In this document: positions 22,751 through 31,446 of the stretch, one piece after another
Layout of the letters: every line of letters begins with the position of its first letter
How positions within the stretch are numbered: position 1 is the stretch's first letter
NCBI GenBank assembly: GCA_003550445.1
Contig: PUKG01000280.1
Location: 1-32,783 of the forward strand
From: Halobacteroidaceae bacterium
GTDB taxonomy: Bacteria > Bacillota > Halanaerobiia > B1SED10-174
DNA: 32,783 nucleotides
Direction: 5' to 3'
Program-made: the position numbers and the translations under genes
The notes under the pieces: generated by a model
Seen by the model: the letters and a program-made list of their open reading frames with translations, nothing else
Database searches by the model: none
Told to the model about the DNA's origin: nothing

Positions 22751-23878
22751 TTAATCACGGACAAACCGGGGGACCCGTTTACTGATTTTACAAACAACTT
22801 CATAATTAATTGATTTAATCTTCTCAGCAATTTCATCCGCTGTTATTTCCTGGTCTCCCTGACGACCAATTATTACAACCTCATCACCAACCTGGACACC
22901 TGGGATATCGGTTATATCTACTACAACCTGGTCCATGCAAACTACTCCCCGAACCGGGGCCCTTTCTCCGCCAATTAAAACCTCACCCTGATTGGAAAGG
23001 AGCCGGCTAAATCCATCGGCAAAACCCATTGGAATAAGGCCATGGACCTGGGCTTGGGGCGTTGAATAGGTCCGCCGATAACTTATAAAACTTCCCCCGG
23101 GAACTTCCTTAATCTGCACAAGTCGAGCTTTCCATTCTAAAACAGGTTCAATGGATACTGCTTTTTGGTTAACTTCTTCTGAAGGCCAGAGACCATAAGT
23201 CATTATTCCCGGGCGGACCATGTCCAAAGACATCTCCGGGAAATCAATTAGAGTCGCACTATTGGCAATATGAGTGATGGGAACTTCAATCCCCTGCCCT
23301 TTCAGGGCCCCAATTATTTCTTCAAACTTTTCGAATTGGGCCCAGGTATATCCCTTATCTGCCTCGTCAGCAGAGGACATGTGGGACATAACACCTTCAA
23401 GGTACAGCCCTTCCATCCTTTTTATTTCCCGAACCAGTTTAATCCCTTCCTCTGGAAGGGGCCCCATCCTCCCCATACCCGTATCCACCTTTACATGGAC
23501 GGTTATTTTTTCCCCCAGGCTACGAGCCTTTTCTGCAACAAACCTGGCAAGTTCCAGATTGTTAATTGTCAAAATCAGGCCATGTTCAATTGCGGCATCC
23601 ACCTGCTCGGGAACAAAACCGCCCATTACCTGAATTGGGCCTTCCAACCCTCCCTGCCGGAGTTCAACACCTTCTTCAACCAGGGCTACGGCTAGCCGAT
23701 CGGCGCCCGCTTCCACAGCTTTGCTGGCCAGGGGCAAACTCCCATGACCATAAGCATCAGCTTTCACTACAGCCATTATCAGAGGATCATTGCCAACTCT
23801 CCTTCTGACCTGCTGCAAATTATTAGCATATTTCTTCAGGTCGATTTCTGCCCATACCGGCCTATTAATTAGATTCAT
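22751..23878 (-). CDS. alr: Alanine racemase
   Basis: A 375-residue PLP enzyme interconverting L- and D-alanine for peptidoglycan. K39 in VVKADAYGHG forms the Schiff base; the second catalytic residue is the Tyr in FISYRRTYST; MGRMGPLP and the VVCMDQVVVDIT segment in the beta domain are typical. The ATG at 23878 shares its ATGA with the nnr stop codon (4-nt overlap), with GGAGGAT 12 nt upstream. The order acpS-nnr-alr-mazEF is close to the conserved Bacillus arrangement. Confidence 0.96.
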   Translation of the reverse strand: MNLINRPVWAEIDLKKYANNLQQVRRRVGNDPLIMAVVKADAYGHGSLPLASKAVEAGADRLAVALVEEGVELRQGGLEGPIQVMGGFVPEQVDAAIEHGLILTINNLELARFVAEKARSLGEKITVHVKVDTGMGRMGPLPEEGIKLVREIKRMEGLYLEGVMSHMSSADEADKGYTWAQFEKFEEIIGALKGQGIEVPITHIANSATLIDFPEMSLDMVRPGIMTYGLWPSEEVNQKAVSIEPVLEWKARLVQIKEVPGGSFISYRRTYSTPQAQVHGLIPMGFADGFSRLLSNQGEVLIGGERAPVRGVVCMDQVVVDITDIPGVQVGDEVVIIGRQGDQEITADEIAEKIKSINYEVVCKISKRVPRFVRD

Positions 23879-25428
23879 TTGTATATTTTATCCTCCTTTA
23901 TTGCCTTCCAGGCCTGTGGTAAAAATTCTACAAGGTCCCCGGCATTAATTCCATAAATTCCTTTTTCATCAACGGCAAAATCTCCAGCTTTTCCGTGGAG
24001 GTAAACCCCCATTGCAACGGCTTCAGAAAGGGAAATATTCTGACCCATTATTCCGGCTATTACCCCGGTTAGGACATCACCAGATCCTGCAGTTGCCAGC
24101 CCCGGGTTACCCGAGGAATTTACATAAACGTTCCCATCAGGCAGTGCAACCAGGCTGTGGGGGCCCTTTAAAACAAGGATTACTTCCCACTCCTGGGCAA
24201 AAGCCCTGGCAACTTCAAAGGGAGCAGCCAAAACTTCATCCTTAGAAACATCTAAAAGGCGGGCCATCTCACCAAAATGGGGAGTTAAAACCGTCCTTGC
24301 CCGACGATCTTTTAAAATTCTGGGGCCGGGTAGGGCATTGATCCCATCTGCATCAAGAATTATGGGTAGATTACTCTCCTTAATTAGCCCCTCAACCAGG
24401 GCTTCAATTTCCTTTCCTCTCCCTAAACCCGGGCCAAGGACTAAAAAATCCTTATTTTTGGATTTTTCCAATACAACGGGTAAAGCGGAACTTCCTAAAA
24501 GCCCCGGTTTGCTCTCAGGTAAGGGGCAGCTAATTACCTCAGTTGCTTTAATTTCAAAAATATCGTTTAAACTTGCCGGAACACCAAGGGTAACAACCCC
24601 TGCTCCGGAGCGGAAAGCACCCTGAGCTGCCAGAAGGGGGGCACCGGTCATTCCCCGGCATCCACCAACAATAAAGATCCGGCCGCAACTTCCTTTATAA
24701 GCTTCAATTGAACGATGGGGGTAGTGTTTTCTTGCCCATTTTTCTTCAACCATGACTGCGTTGGTTTCCGCTTCCTCGGTTATAAAATGGGGAATTCCAA
24801 TATCAATAACTTCAACCTCTCCACTATAAACACAACCTGGATAAACCTGCAGTCCTACCTTTGACAATCCAAATGTTACCGTTACATCCGCCTCAACAGC
24901 CTGCCCCAAAACCATACCGTTACTACTATCCAGACCGGAAGGGATATCCACGCTTAATACCGGAATTTCCTGGCTGTTGATAAAGCTAATGGCTTCCTCT
25001 GCCAGACCCCGAACTTCCCCTTTGAGACCCGTTCCCAGCAAAGCATCTATTATCAATTGGTATTCGCGATCCCTTGTCACCTGCCAGAGGGTTTTCTCAT
25101 CCTTTAAAACAATTACCTCGAGGCCAAGATTGCTGAGAATATTGTAGTTTACTGCTGCTTCCCCCTCTTCGGGAACATTCCCAATCAAAAAAACATGGAC
25201 AGGAAATCCCCGGTGGGCTAGTATTCTGGCTGCAACAAACCCGTCTCCTCCGTTATTTCCAGGTCCACAAAGGATTAATATCTTCTTCTCTCCTTCTCCC
25301 ACCATGGAAACGGCCTTATCAGCCACTCCCTGCCCTGCTTTTTCCATTAAAATAACACCCGGAATCCCGGCTTCTTCAATTGTTCTTCGGTCAATTTCAG
25401 CCATCACTTCACCGGTTACCAGTTTCAT
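23875..25428 (-). CDS. nnr: Bifunctional NAD(P)H-hydrate epimerase/dehydratase
   Basis: A 517-residue repair enzyme for damaged NAD(P)HX. The N-terminal YjeF_N epimerase domain has CGPGNNGGDGFVAAR and VDIPSGLDSSNG. The C-terminal ribokinase-like ADP/ATP-dependent dehydratase domain has PLLAAQGAFRSGAG, VLGPGLGRG, TPHFGEMARL and the catalytic loop ATAGSGDVLTGVIAG. The ATG at 25428 is chosen because AGGAGG lies 9 nt upstream; a TTG three codons earlier would sit beside that site. It overlaps acpS by 20 nt and alr by 4 nt. Confidence 0.96.
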   Translation of the reverse strand: MKLVTGEVMAEIDRRTIEEAGIPGVILMEKAGQGVADKAVSMVGEGEKKILILCGPGNNGGDGFVAARILAHRGFPVHVFLIGNVPEEGEAAVNYNILSNLGLEVIVLKDEKTLWQVTRDREYQLIIDALLGTGLKGEVRGLAEEAISFINSQEIPVLSVDIPSGLDSSNGMVLGQAVEADVTVTFGLSKVGLQVYPGCVYSGEVEVIDIGIPHFITEEAETNAVMVEEKWARKHYPHRSIEAYKGSCGRIFIVGGCRGMTGAPLLAAQGAFRSGAGVVTLGVPASLNDIFEIKATEVISCPLPESKPGLLGSSALPVVLEKSKNKDFLVLGPGLGRGKEIEALVEGLIKESNLPIILDADGINALPGPRILKDRRARTVLTPHFGEMARLLDVSKDEVLAAPFEVARAFAQEWEVILVLKGPHSLVALPDGNVYVNSSGNPGLATAGSGDVLTGVIAGIMGQNISLSEAVAMGVYLHGKAGDFAVDEKGIYGINAGDLVEFLPQAWKAIKEDKIYK

Positions 25429-25792
25429 TTTTTCCAACCTCCTTGGAGATTAAAACCATGGCTACCGCCCATTTGCGTTCGTGGGACATAGAAAGTTTTA
25501 TGTTCCCCGACAGGCAACTTTGCTCACCCCGAACTTTTACCCGGGGTCCATTTGTTCCGGGAATTATTTCAACCTGCTGCCATCCCGGTCTTTTCTCTGA
25601 AGGCAGGGCCTTTGCCAGAGCCTCCTTGGCAGCAAACCTTGCCGCAAGGTGTTCAGCGGGGTTTCTTTTTCCCGTGCAATAATGAATCTCTTCAGGAGTA
25701 AAAATTTTCTCAAGAAAACGGGTGCCATGTTTTTTATAAACTTCAGCTATTCTTTCTACTGAAACAATATCAACCCCAATTCCTTCTATCAT
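25409..25792 (-). CDS. acpS: Holo-[acyl-carrier-protein] synthase
   Basis: A 127-residue phosphopantetheinyl transferase that activates acyl carrier protein from CoA. The Mg/CoA-binding residues D8 (GIGVDIVSVERI) and E57 (LAARFAAKEALAKAL) are present, and the C-terminal SMSHERKWAVAMVL is family-typical. The ATG at 25792 follows AGGTG by about 7 nt. It starts 12 nt after glmS and overlaps nnr by 20 nt, so it belongs to the same transcription unit. Confidence 0.96.
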   Translation of the reverse strand: MIEGIGVDIVSVERIAEVYKKHGTRFLEKIFTPEEIHYCTGKRNPAEHLAARFAAKEALAKALPSEKRPGWQQVEIIPGTNGPRVKVRGEQSCLSGNIKLSMSHERKWAVAMVLISKEVGKNETGNR

Positions 25793-25803
25793 TTGCTTTC
25801 ACC

Positions 25804-27627
25804 TCATTCAACGGTTACGCTTTTGGCGAGGTTTCTGGGCTGATCAATTGGACAATCCCGGAGGTCTGCTGCGTAATACGAAATCATCTGAAGTGGGATT
25901 GTTCCCAGCAATGGAGCAAGAAAATCTGATGTGTTGGGGATTGAAAGGAGAAAATCCACTTCTCCTTCCAGGCGGGAAACAAATTTATCCTGAGTCAATC
26001 CCAGAACATACCCTCCCCTTGCCCTTATTTCCTGGATATTGCTAACCATTTTTTCCAGGAGATCTTCCTGGGTTACAAGGGCAACAACTGGAATACCCTC
26101 TTCAATTAAAGCCAGGGTACCGTGTTTTAATTCTCCTGCTGCATAGGCTTCTGCATGGATATAAGAAATTTCTTTAAGTTTTAAAGCTCCTTCCAAAGCC
26201 AGGCTATAATCCAATCCTCTCCCTACAAAAAAAGCATTGTCCCAGTTTTTAATGTATTCTGCGGCCTGCCGGGAAGGCCTTTCTATTTTATGCAGAGTTT
26301 TTTCTGCTTGAGCAGGAATTTCCCGGAGAAAATGTAATAGTTCAGCAAGCTTTTCCCCGTTAAACTCACCTTCCCCCATTTTTAAGGCTACAAGGTTAAA
26401 AGCAGCAAGCATATTCATATACGCTTTGGTAGATGCAACTGCAATTTCCAGGCCAGCCTTAATAAGTAATGTGTAATCTGCCTCCCGAAAAATTGTACTC
26501 CCCTGAACATTTACTATCCCCAGGGTTTTTGCTTTTTTCTCCCGGGCATATCGGAGGGCGGCCAGTGTATCTGCAGTTTCTCCTGACTGGCTTACTAAAA
26601 TCACCAGGGAATTTTCCCCAACCAGCGGAGAACGGTATCTAAATTCTGATGCCATATCCACCTCTACGGGGATTTTTGTCGTTTTTTCCAGTAAAGCTTT
26701 CCCGATCAGGCCGGAGTGATAGGCTGTTCCACAGGCAACAATGAAAATCCGGTCAATTTTTTTCTGGAAATCCAGGATAGACCCTAACTCGGGAAGATCA
26801 ATACCATCATCCTTCAAGGGAGTGGTCAATAATTGACGTAAAACATCAGGCTGTTCATGAATTTCTTTTAACATGTAATGGGGAAAGCCCTTTTTCTCTG
26901 CCATTTCAAGATCCCAATCAATTTCTTCAATTTCCTTTTCAAGTATATTCCCCTGCAGATCAAAAATCTGATAATTCTTCCTGTTCAATTCGGCCAGTTC
27001 CCCATCATCCAGTATAATTACCTTACGGGTATAGGGAAGGAGCGCGGGAATATCCGAGGCAAGGTAAAGTTCCTGTTCCCCAATACCAAGTATCAATGGG
27101 CTGTCCTGTCGAAATGCAACAATCTGATCTGGATTATCCTGGCTAATTACGGCTATGGCATAGGATCCTTCCAGTTTTGAAGTGGCTTTTTGGACTGCTT
27201 TTACCAGGTTTCCCTGGTAAAACTTTTCAATCAGGTGAGCAATAACTTCCGTATCGGTTTCGGAAAAAAAGGAATGCCCTTCGTCTTCAAGCATTTTTTT
27301 TATGGCCTGAAAGTTTTCAATTATACCGTTGTGAACAATGGCCAATTTCCCTTTACAATCATGGTGAGGATGGGCATTTTCATTAGAAGGTTTGCCATGG
27401 GTAGCCCAACGGGTATGCCCCAGTCCAATATCCCCCAGAAATTTTTCTTCCTTCAATCTTTCTTCAAGGACACCAAGCTTACCTTCGGATTTTCTCAGCA
27501 ATAATTTTTGTTCCTCGATCACGGCAATTCCGGCTGAATCATATCCTCTGTATTCAAGTTTTCTTAATCCTTCAAGCAATATAGGAACGGCCCCTTTTGG
27601 GCCTATATATCCAACGATACCACACAT
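25804..27627 (-). CDS. glmS: Glutamine-fructose-6-phosphate aminotransferase (isomerising)
   Basis: Makes glucosamine-6-phosphate from fructose-6-phosphate and glutamine, the committed step to UDP-GlcNAc. The 607-residue enzyme starts at the ATG at 27627, so that Cys2 of MCGIVGYIG becomes the N-terminal nucleophile; an upstream in-frame GTG would mask it. The N-terminal amidotransferase domain has TRWATHGKPSNENAHPH, the two SIS domains carry SQSGETADTLAALR and FVGRGLDYSLALEGALKLKE, and the C-terminus is PRNLAKSVTVE. A glmS ribozyme lies in the 5' leader. Confidence 0.97.
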   Translation of the reverse strand: MCGIVGYIGPKGAVPILLEGLRKLEYRGYDSAGIAVIEEQKLLLRKSEGKLGVLEERLKEEKFLGDIGLGHTRWATHGKPSNENAHPHHDCKGKLAIVHNGIIENFQAIKKMLEDEGHSFFSETDTEVIAHLIEKFYQGNLVKAVQKATSKLEGSYAIAVISQDNPDQIVAFRQDSPLILGIGEQELYLASDIPALLPYTRKVIILDDGELAELNRKNYQIFDLQGNILEKEIEEIDWDLEMAEKKGFPHYMLKEIHEQPDVLRQLLTTPLKDDGIDLPELGSILDFQKKIDRIFIVACGTAYHSGLIGKALLEKTTKIPVEVDMASEFRYRSPLVGENSLVILVSQSGETADTLAALRYAREKKAKTLGIVNVQGSTIFREADYTLLIKAGLEIAVASTKAYMNMLAAFNLVALKMGEGEFNGEKLAELLHFLREIPAQAEKTLHKIERPSRQAAEYIKNWDNAFFVGRGLDYSLALEGALKLKEISYIHAEAYAAGELKHGTLALIEEGIPVVALVTQEDLLEKMVSNIQEIRARGGYVLGLTQDKFVSRLEGEVDFLLSIPNTSDFLAPLLGTIPLQMISYYAADLRDCPIDQPRNLAKSVTVE

Positions 27628-27650
27628 TTCTTTCACCCTTCCTTTTAAAC

Positions 27651-27796
27651 TGCAATACCACCTGCCAGCCCCTTTACCTTACAATTACTTGCAAGTTTTA
27701 AGAACTGGCTAAAGACCGGTGGAAAGCCTAGAGGCATCCGCCGATTATTCGATAAACCTCTTCCTCGTCAACTTGGCCAGGCCAAGTCCAGGCGCT
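27651..27796 (-). ncRNA. glmS ribozyme/riboswitch
   Basis: Read on the minus strand, the leader starts AGCGCCTGGACTTGG at the cleavage site (after A at 27796) and contains the conserved core GACGAGG...GGTTTATCGAA...TCGGCGGATGCCTC. P1 forms from ACTTGG and CCAAGT; the 3' domain closes with CCACC/GGTGG and GCCAG/CTGGC. It is self-cleaving when bound by glucosamine-6-phosphate, lowering glmS mRNA. It lies between the glmM stop and the glmS start. The exact 3' end is estimated. Confidence 0.96.
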
Positions 27797-27800
27797 TTTT

Positions 27801-29144
27801 TTAATTCATTTCTTTTTTAATAACTCCAGAAACCTCATTTAAAATTTCCTCGATTAACCTTTCCTCCTTTCCCTCGGCCATTACCCTGATCACCGGCTCT
27901 GTTCCAGAAGCCCTGACTAAAAGCCGGCCCCTATCCCCAAATTTCTCCTCAGCCTTTTTTATCACCTCCTGAATACTGGTGTTGCCTTCCCAATCCTTAT
28001 TCTTCACCTTAACATTTCTCAGTAACTGCGGCCATGGCTTCATTATACCCGCAAGATTGGAGAGGGTCCTTTTTTCCTGGGAAATTACGTTTCCCAGCAT
28101 AATGGATGTAAGAATTCCATCCCCGGTAGTATTGTTTTCCAGGAAAATAATATGACCGGACTTTTCCCCACCAAGAGTTAATTTATTCCCTCTTAAGGCT
28201 TCCAGAACATAACGGTCCCCATTTTGGGTAAAAAGAAGTTTTCCGCCCTGTTTTCCAAGGGCTTCTTGTAAACCCTGATTGCTATAACGGGTTGCTACTA
28301 CAGTTTTGCTGGCGAGTTCCCCTGTTTTTAATAAGTGGCAGCCACAAATAGCCATTATGAAATCCCCATCCAGCTCATTTCCTTTTTCATCAATTGCAAT
28401 AACCCTGTCAGCATCACCATCAAAAGCAAAGCCAAAATCTGCTCCAGTTTCACAAATTACCTTTTTGATCTCCCTGGGATTTGTGGATCCACATTCAAGG
28501 TTAATCTTTTCCCCCACAGGAGAATCATTCAGGCAAATAACTTCTGCTCCAAGGCTTTCCCAGGTCCGGGGAGCAATTTCCCAGGCTGCTCCAAAAGCTG
28601 TATCAAGAACCACTTTAAATCCTGAAAAATCCCCTTTAGCCTTTTCGCATAAAAATTTTAAATATTTTTCCTTTAAATGAGGTGCTTCAAACTTGTGGCC
28701 CACCTCTTTCCCTTCGGGTCGACTGCAGCTATCTCTATTCCCCATAATTTCCTCAATTTTTTCTTCCTCTTCGTCCGTCAATTTATTTCCGTCATGGTTA
28801 AAAAACTTAATTCCGTTGTCTGCAATAGGATTATGGGAGGCTGAAATCATGACTCCACCACAAAAATCTTCGGTTCTGGTTAAGTACGCAACTCCAGGGG
28901 TAGGTATTATCCCCCCCAGAAAAACATCCAATCCAGCAGCGGTAAACCCGGCAATAAGAGCAGATTCAAGCATATCTCCTGACAGCCTTGTATCTCTACC
29001 GATCAAAACCCGCCCCACCTGAGAACCCTTTTTTTTATCTAATAAAAACCTGCCTCCTGCAAGCCCAAGCTGTAAAGCCAGTTCAGGGGTCAATTCTTTG
29101 TTTGCAACTCCTCTGACACCGTCTGTTCCAAAAATTGAAGGCAA
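27801..29144 (-). CDS. glmM: Phosphoglucosamine mutase GlmM
   Basis: Converts glucosamine-6-phosphate to glucosamine-1-phosphate, directly after GlmS in the pathway. A 447-residue alpha-D-phosphohexomutase. The phosphoserine loop is MISASHNP (S103), the metal loop is FDGDADRVIA, the sugar loop is GGEKSGHIIF, and the phosphate site is RASGTEPVIRVM. The TTG at 29144 gives the standard PSIFGTDGVRG start, with AAAGGGTG about 7 nt upstream and a TGA just upstream in frame. GlmM is known to inhibit CdaA in other Firmicutes; cdaA lies two genes upstream. Confidence 0.97.
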   Translation of the reverse strand: MPSIFGTDGVRGVANKELTPELALQLGLAGGRFLLDKKKGSQVGRVLIGRDTRLSGDMLESALIAGFTAAGLDVFLGGIIPTPGVAYLTRTEDFCGGVMISASHNPIADNGIKFFNHDGNKLTDEEEEKIEEIMGNRDSCSRPEGKEVGHKFEAPHLKEKYLKFLCEKAKGDFSGFKVVLDTAFGAAWEIAPRTWESLGAEVICLNDSPVGEKINLECGSTNPREIKKVICETGADFGFAFDGDADRVIAIDEKGNELDGDFIMAICGCHLLKTGELASKTVVATRYSNQGLQEALGKQGGKLLFTQNGDRYVLEALRGNKLTLGGEKSGHIIFLENNTTGDGILTSIMLGNVISQEKRTLSNLAGIMKPWPQLLRNVKVKNKDWEGNTSIQEVIKKAEEKFGDRGRLLVRASGTEPVIRVMAEGKEERLIEEILNEVSGVIKKEMN

Positions 29145-29174
29145 AACCCATCACCCTTTCCACCAAAAATAGTT

Positions 29175-29290
29175 AAAACCCTACCACTTTTTTTGGGTTT
29201 TATTTCGGATCGGAAGCTTATAAAATAGAGCGGAAAAAATCCCGCCCGATTAAAACAATTCCAGCGGGGTTCCCGGAACCGGGGAGAACC
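29175..29290 (-). promoter_or_regulatory. Hairpin-rich leader of glmM
   Basis: The 291-nt gap between ybbR and glmM contains three possible stem-loops, in transcription order: GGTTC/GAACC with extra G-C pairs (29268-29290), a GCGGGA/TTCCGC-type 6-bp stem (29230-29245), and AAAACCC/GGGTTTT (29175-29201). No known riboswitch class fits by eye and no strong promoter stands out. The rest of the gap (29300-29435) is AT-rich. Confidence 0.3.
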
Positions 29291-29435
29291 ATATCTTGTT
29301 CAAAAAAATCTTTTCTTGTACCCCTAATATAATTTCTAAGTATTTTTCAACAATCCTTTTCCCAAGGGTTGAAAAAACTTTTTATTTCTATTTTTCTTGT
29401 AGTTTTTTTCTCAAACGGGCTTATTAAGAAAATTT

Positions 29436-29819
29436 TTACTGCCCTTTTTCTTCAATAACAACCTGCATGCCCTGGGGAGAAATATATTCAATTTCCCAGC
29501 CCCTGGGGTTATCAAGAACCACCGGCAACCAAAAGGTTCCCGAAACAACCTGCTCTAAGTCCAGATAAGCCCGCAGGATTTCTTTTACTTCTTCCTCTGT
29601 ATATTCGGGGGCAAATAACCCAACGTTAACATTTTCTGGCAGGAACTTAACCTCAAGGGTTTCTGGAAGATTTTCTTTTTCCAGGGCTAAATTTATTACT
29701 ATCCTCTCCTGTTCTGCTTCCCCAAAGCCGGGAATAGCCCAACCCGGACCGCTAACATAAAACCACAGGAGAAGGGCCAATAACAGGGCAGTTAGTTTTA
29801 ATTTTCTGTCCTCATTCAT
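29436..29819 (-). CDS. Short YbbR-domain protein (CdaR-like)
   Basis: A 127-residue protein with one N-terminal membrane helix (LTALLLALLLWFYVSG) and a single extracytoplasmic YbbR-like beta domain (residues about 35-125). CdaR of B. subtilis is 483 residues with four such domains, so this copy keeps only one. The position directly after cdaA, with a 4-nt ATGA overlap, is the conserved place for the CdaA regulator. In other species the protein modulates c-di-AMP synthesis by CdaA; whether one domain suffices is unknown. Confidence 0.85.
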   Translation of the reverse strand: MNEDRKLKLTALLLALLLWFYVSGPGWAIPGFGEAEQERIVINLALEKENLPETLEVKFLPENVNVGLFAPEYTEEEVKEILRAYLDLEQVVSGTFWLPVVLDNPRGWEIEYISPQGMQVVIEEKGQ

Positions 29820-30601
29820 ACATTAACCCTCCAGCTGCGAAAAATATTTTTTTCATCCAATACCCTTTTAATTTCTCTCTGCAATTTTTCTTGCAGGCTA
29901 TCTTCATCAAAAAACCGCCGCATTCTCCCAGAATCAATAAGGCTTACAGTCCCTGTTTCTTCAGAAATTACCAGGGCAAGGGCATCTGATTGCTCTGTTA
30001 TTCCAATTCCAGCCCGGTGCCTTGTTCCCAGAGATGCCTTTACTTTACTTGTTTCTGCCAGGGGTAAAACACAGGAGGCAGCTTTTATCCTCCCATCGCT
30101 AATTATTACCGCACCATCATGGAGAGGGTTATGGGGGGAAAATATCCCAACCAGTAAATCCCTGGAAATAACACTATCCAGCATTGTCCCCTCTTCAATA
30201 TAATCTTTAAGCCCGGTTTCTCTTTCAATGACCAGAATGCCTCCCCAACCCTTTTCTGATAAACGAAACGCAGCTGACGCAATTTCCCGGGTGGTTTTTT
30301 CTCTGTCCACTGCTACCGGATTGAAAAATCTTCCCCGCCCAAGATGTTCCAGGGCTCTGCGGAGCTCAGGCTGGAAAACAATGGGCAGGGCCACAACCAG
30401 GAAGGTCATAACATTTCTTAAAATCCAGCTTATTGTGGTAAAGCCAAGGCGGTCGCTAATAAGGGCTGTAATAAAAAGCACGACAAGGCCTTTAAGTAAC
30501 TCCACTGCCCTTGTCCCCTTAATTAGCAAAATCAGGCGGTAGAAAACATAGGCCACAATTAGAATATCAACAATGTCTCTTATTGCCGCAGTCCAGAACA
30601 T
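29816..30601 (-). CDS. cdaA: Diadenylate cyclase CdaA
   Basis: A 261-residue membrane enzyme that makes c-di-AMP from two ATP. Three N-terminal transmembrane helices (about 8-29, 37-50 and 63-75) precede a DisA_N domain. The catalytic motifs are intact: DGA at 162-164 (HDGAVII) and GTRHRAG at 192-198. The ATG at 30601 lies 10 nt after AAGGAG; a GTG two codons earlier is too near. It heads the cdaA-ybbR-glmM block and is divergent from the CPBP gene. c-di-AMP controls potassium and osmolyte uptake and wall homeostasis in Firmicutes. Confidence 0.96.
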   Translation of the reverse strand: MFWTAAIRDIVDILIVAYVFYRLILLIKGTRAVELLKGLVVLFITALISDRLGFTTISWILRNVMTFLVVALPIVFQPELRRALEHLGRGRFFNPVAVDREKTTREIASAAFRLSEKGWGGILVIERETGLKDYIEEGTMLDSVISRDLLVGIFSPHNPLHDGAVIISDGRIKAASCVLPLAETSKVKASLGTRHRAGIGITEQSDALALVISEETGTVSLIDSGRMRRFFDEDSLQEKLQREIKRVLDEKNIFRSWRVNV

Positions 30602-30705
30602 AAGCACCCTTCTCCTTTGATTATTATTTCAACAAGCAAATTAAAAAGTCCTTTCCAGAAGGGAAATCCACCCCTGATGTCTAAGCTTCTTTTTGAGGTG
30701 AAAAA

Positions 30706-31416
30706 ATGGCTAAAAAATCAAGGCATTCTCTCTGGAACATTAAAGATATTATTATCCTGCAGTTTTCCTTTTTCTTAATTCGGGAATTTGTCCGCTGGGG
30801 TCATGATACCTTTATAACAGGGGACGGATTTGTTAACCTTCTTTTCCCGGTGATAGGTCAACTTTTGTTTTTAGCAGTGGTTTTTTTCTGGTTATTCTTT
30901 CTTTACCAGGTCCCCCCGCCTTACCTTGGGTTAACCCTGGAAAAACTAAAAAGCGGGTCTATCCTGGGCCTCAAGCTGGGGATCCCCCTTGTCCTTCTCG
31001 TAATTTTCCTTATCAATTTCCCCATGGCTGCCAGAGAAAGCCCACAGGCTTTCTCCCCTGTCTATTTTATTTCCAATGCCGAAACCTTAGCTACCTCCTT
31101 TTTATACCTTGCCCTCCTTGGGGGAATTCTTTTTCTGCCCGCCCTTGGTACCGAGTTATACTTTAGGGGAATCATTACCGGTTATTTTCACCGGAAATGG
31201 GGGTCTATTAGCGCCGCTTTTTTCAGTTCAATCTTTTTTGCCCTTTTTTGGGGAGCAGTACACCCGGGATGGTTTATTTTCCATTTTATCCTGGGGCTTG
31301 CCCTTTATTACTTATATGTCAGTCGGGAAAGCCTCTGGCCCGGGGTTATTTACCTGACCTTTATCCAAGCCGGACTAACCCTATACGCTGTTGGTTGGGA
31401 TTATTTGAATATATAA
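30706..31416 (+). CDS. CPBP-family membrane protein with degenerate catalytic motifs
   Basis: A 236-residue protein with about seven hydrophobic segments, matching the CPBP (Rce1/CAAX protease-like) family. Motif 1 reads GTELYFRG at 148-155, where active enzymes have EExxxR; here T149 replaces the first Glu, while E150 and R154 remain. Motif 2 FWGAVHP keeps H186, and H193 follows in FHFILG. The final HxxxN motif is missing: the equivalent stretch is VIYLTFIQAG. This may be a non-catalytic scaffold or chaperone-like member. The ATG at 30706 follows GAGGTG by 5 nt. The 104-nt divergent gap to cdaA shows no strong promoter. Confidence 0.8.
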   Translation: MAKKSRHSLWNIKDIIILQFSFFLIREFVRWGHDTFITGDGFVNLLFPVIGQLLFLAVVFFWLFFLYQVPPPYLGLTLEKLKSGSILGLKLGIPLVLLVIFLINFPMAARESPQAFSPVYFISNAETLATSFLYLALLGGILFLPALGTELYFRGIITGYFHRKWGSISAAFFSSIFFALFWGAVHPGWFIFHFILGLALYYLYVSRESLWPGVIYLTFIQAGLTLYAVGWDYLNI

Positions 31417-31445
31417 AAGGCGAGGCCAAATTGGCCCCGCCTTTT
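31415..31445. terminator. Shared bidirectional terminator between CPBP gene and kbl
   Basis: AAAAGGCG (31415-31422) and CGCCTTTT (31438-31445) enclose GGCC/GGCC inner pairs, with one A-C mismatch and a short loop. T runs follow on both strands. It occupies the whole gap between the two convergent stop codons and overlaps the CPBP stop. Confidence 0.9.
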
Positions 31446-31446
31446 T

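Noticed and set aside
22645..22836. Minus-strand frame of 63 codons running from alr into the gap before mazE
   Set aside because: It overlaps alr in another frame, has no credible ribosome site and no recognisable motif; the part beyond alr looks like chance low-complexity sequence.
29175..29290. ydaO-type c-di-AMP riboswitch upstream of glmM
   Set aside because: The conserved core of that class is not visible; the hairpins alone do not support it.
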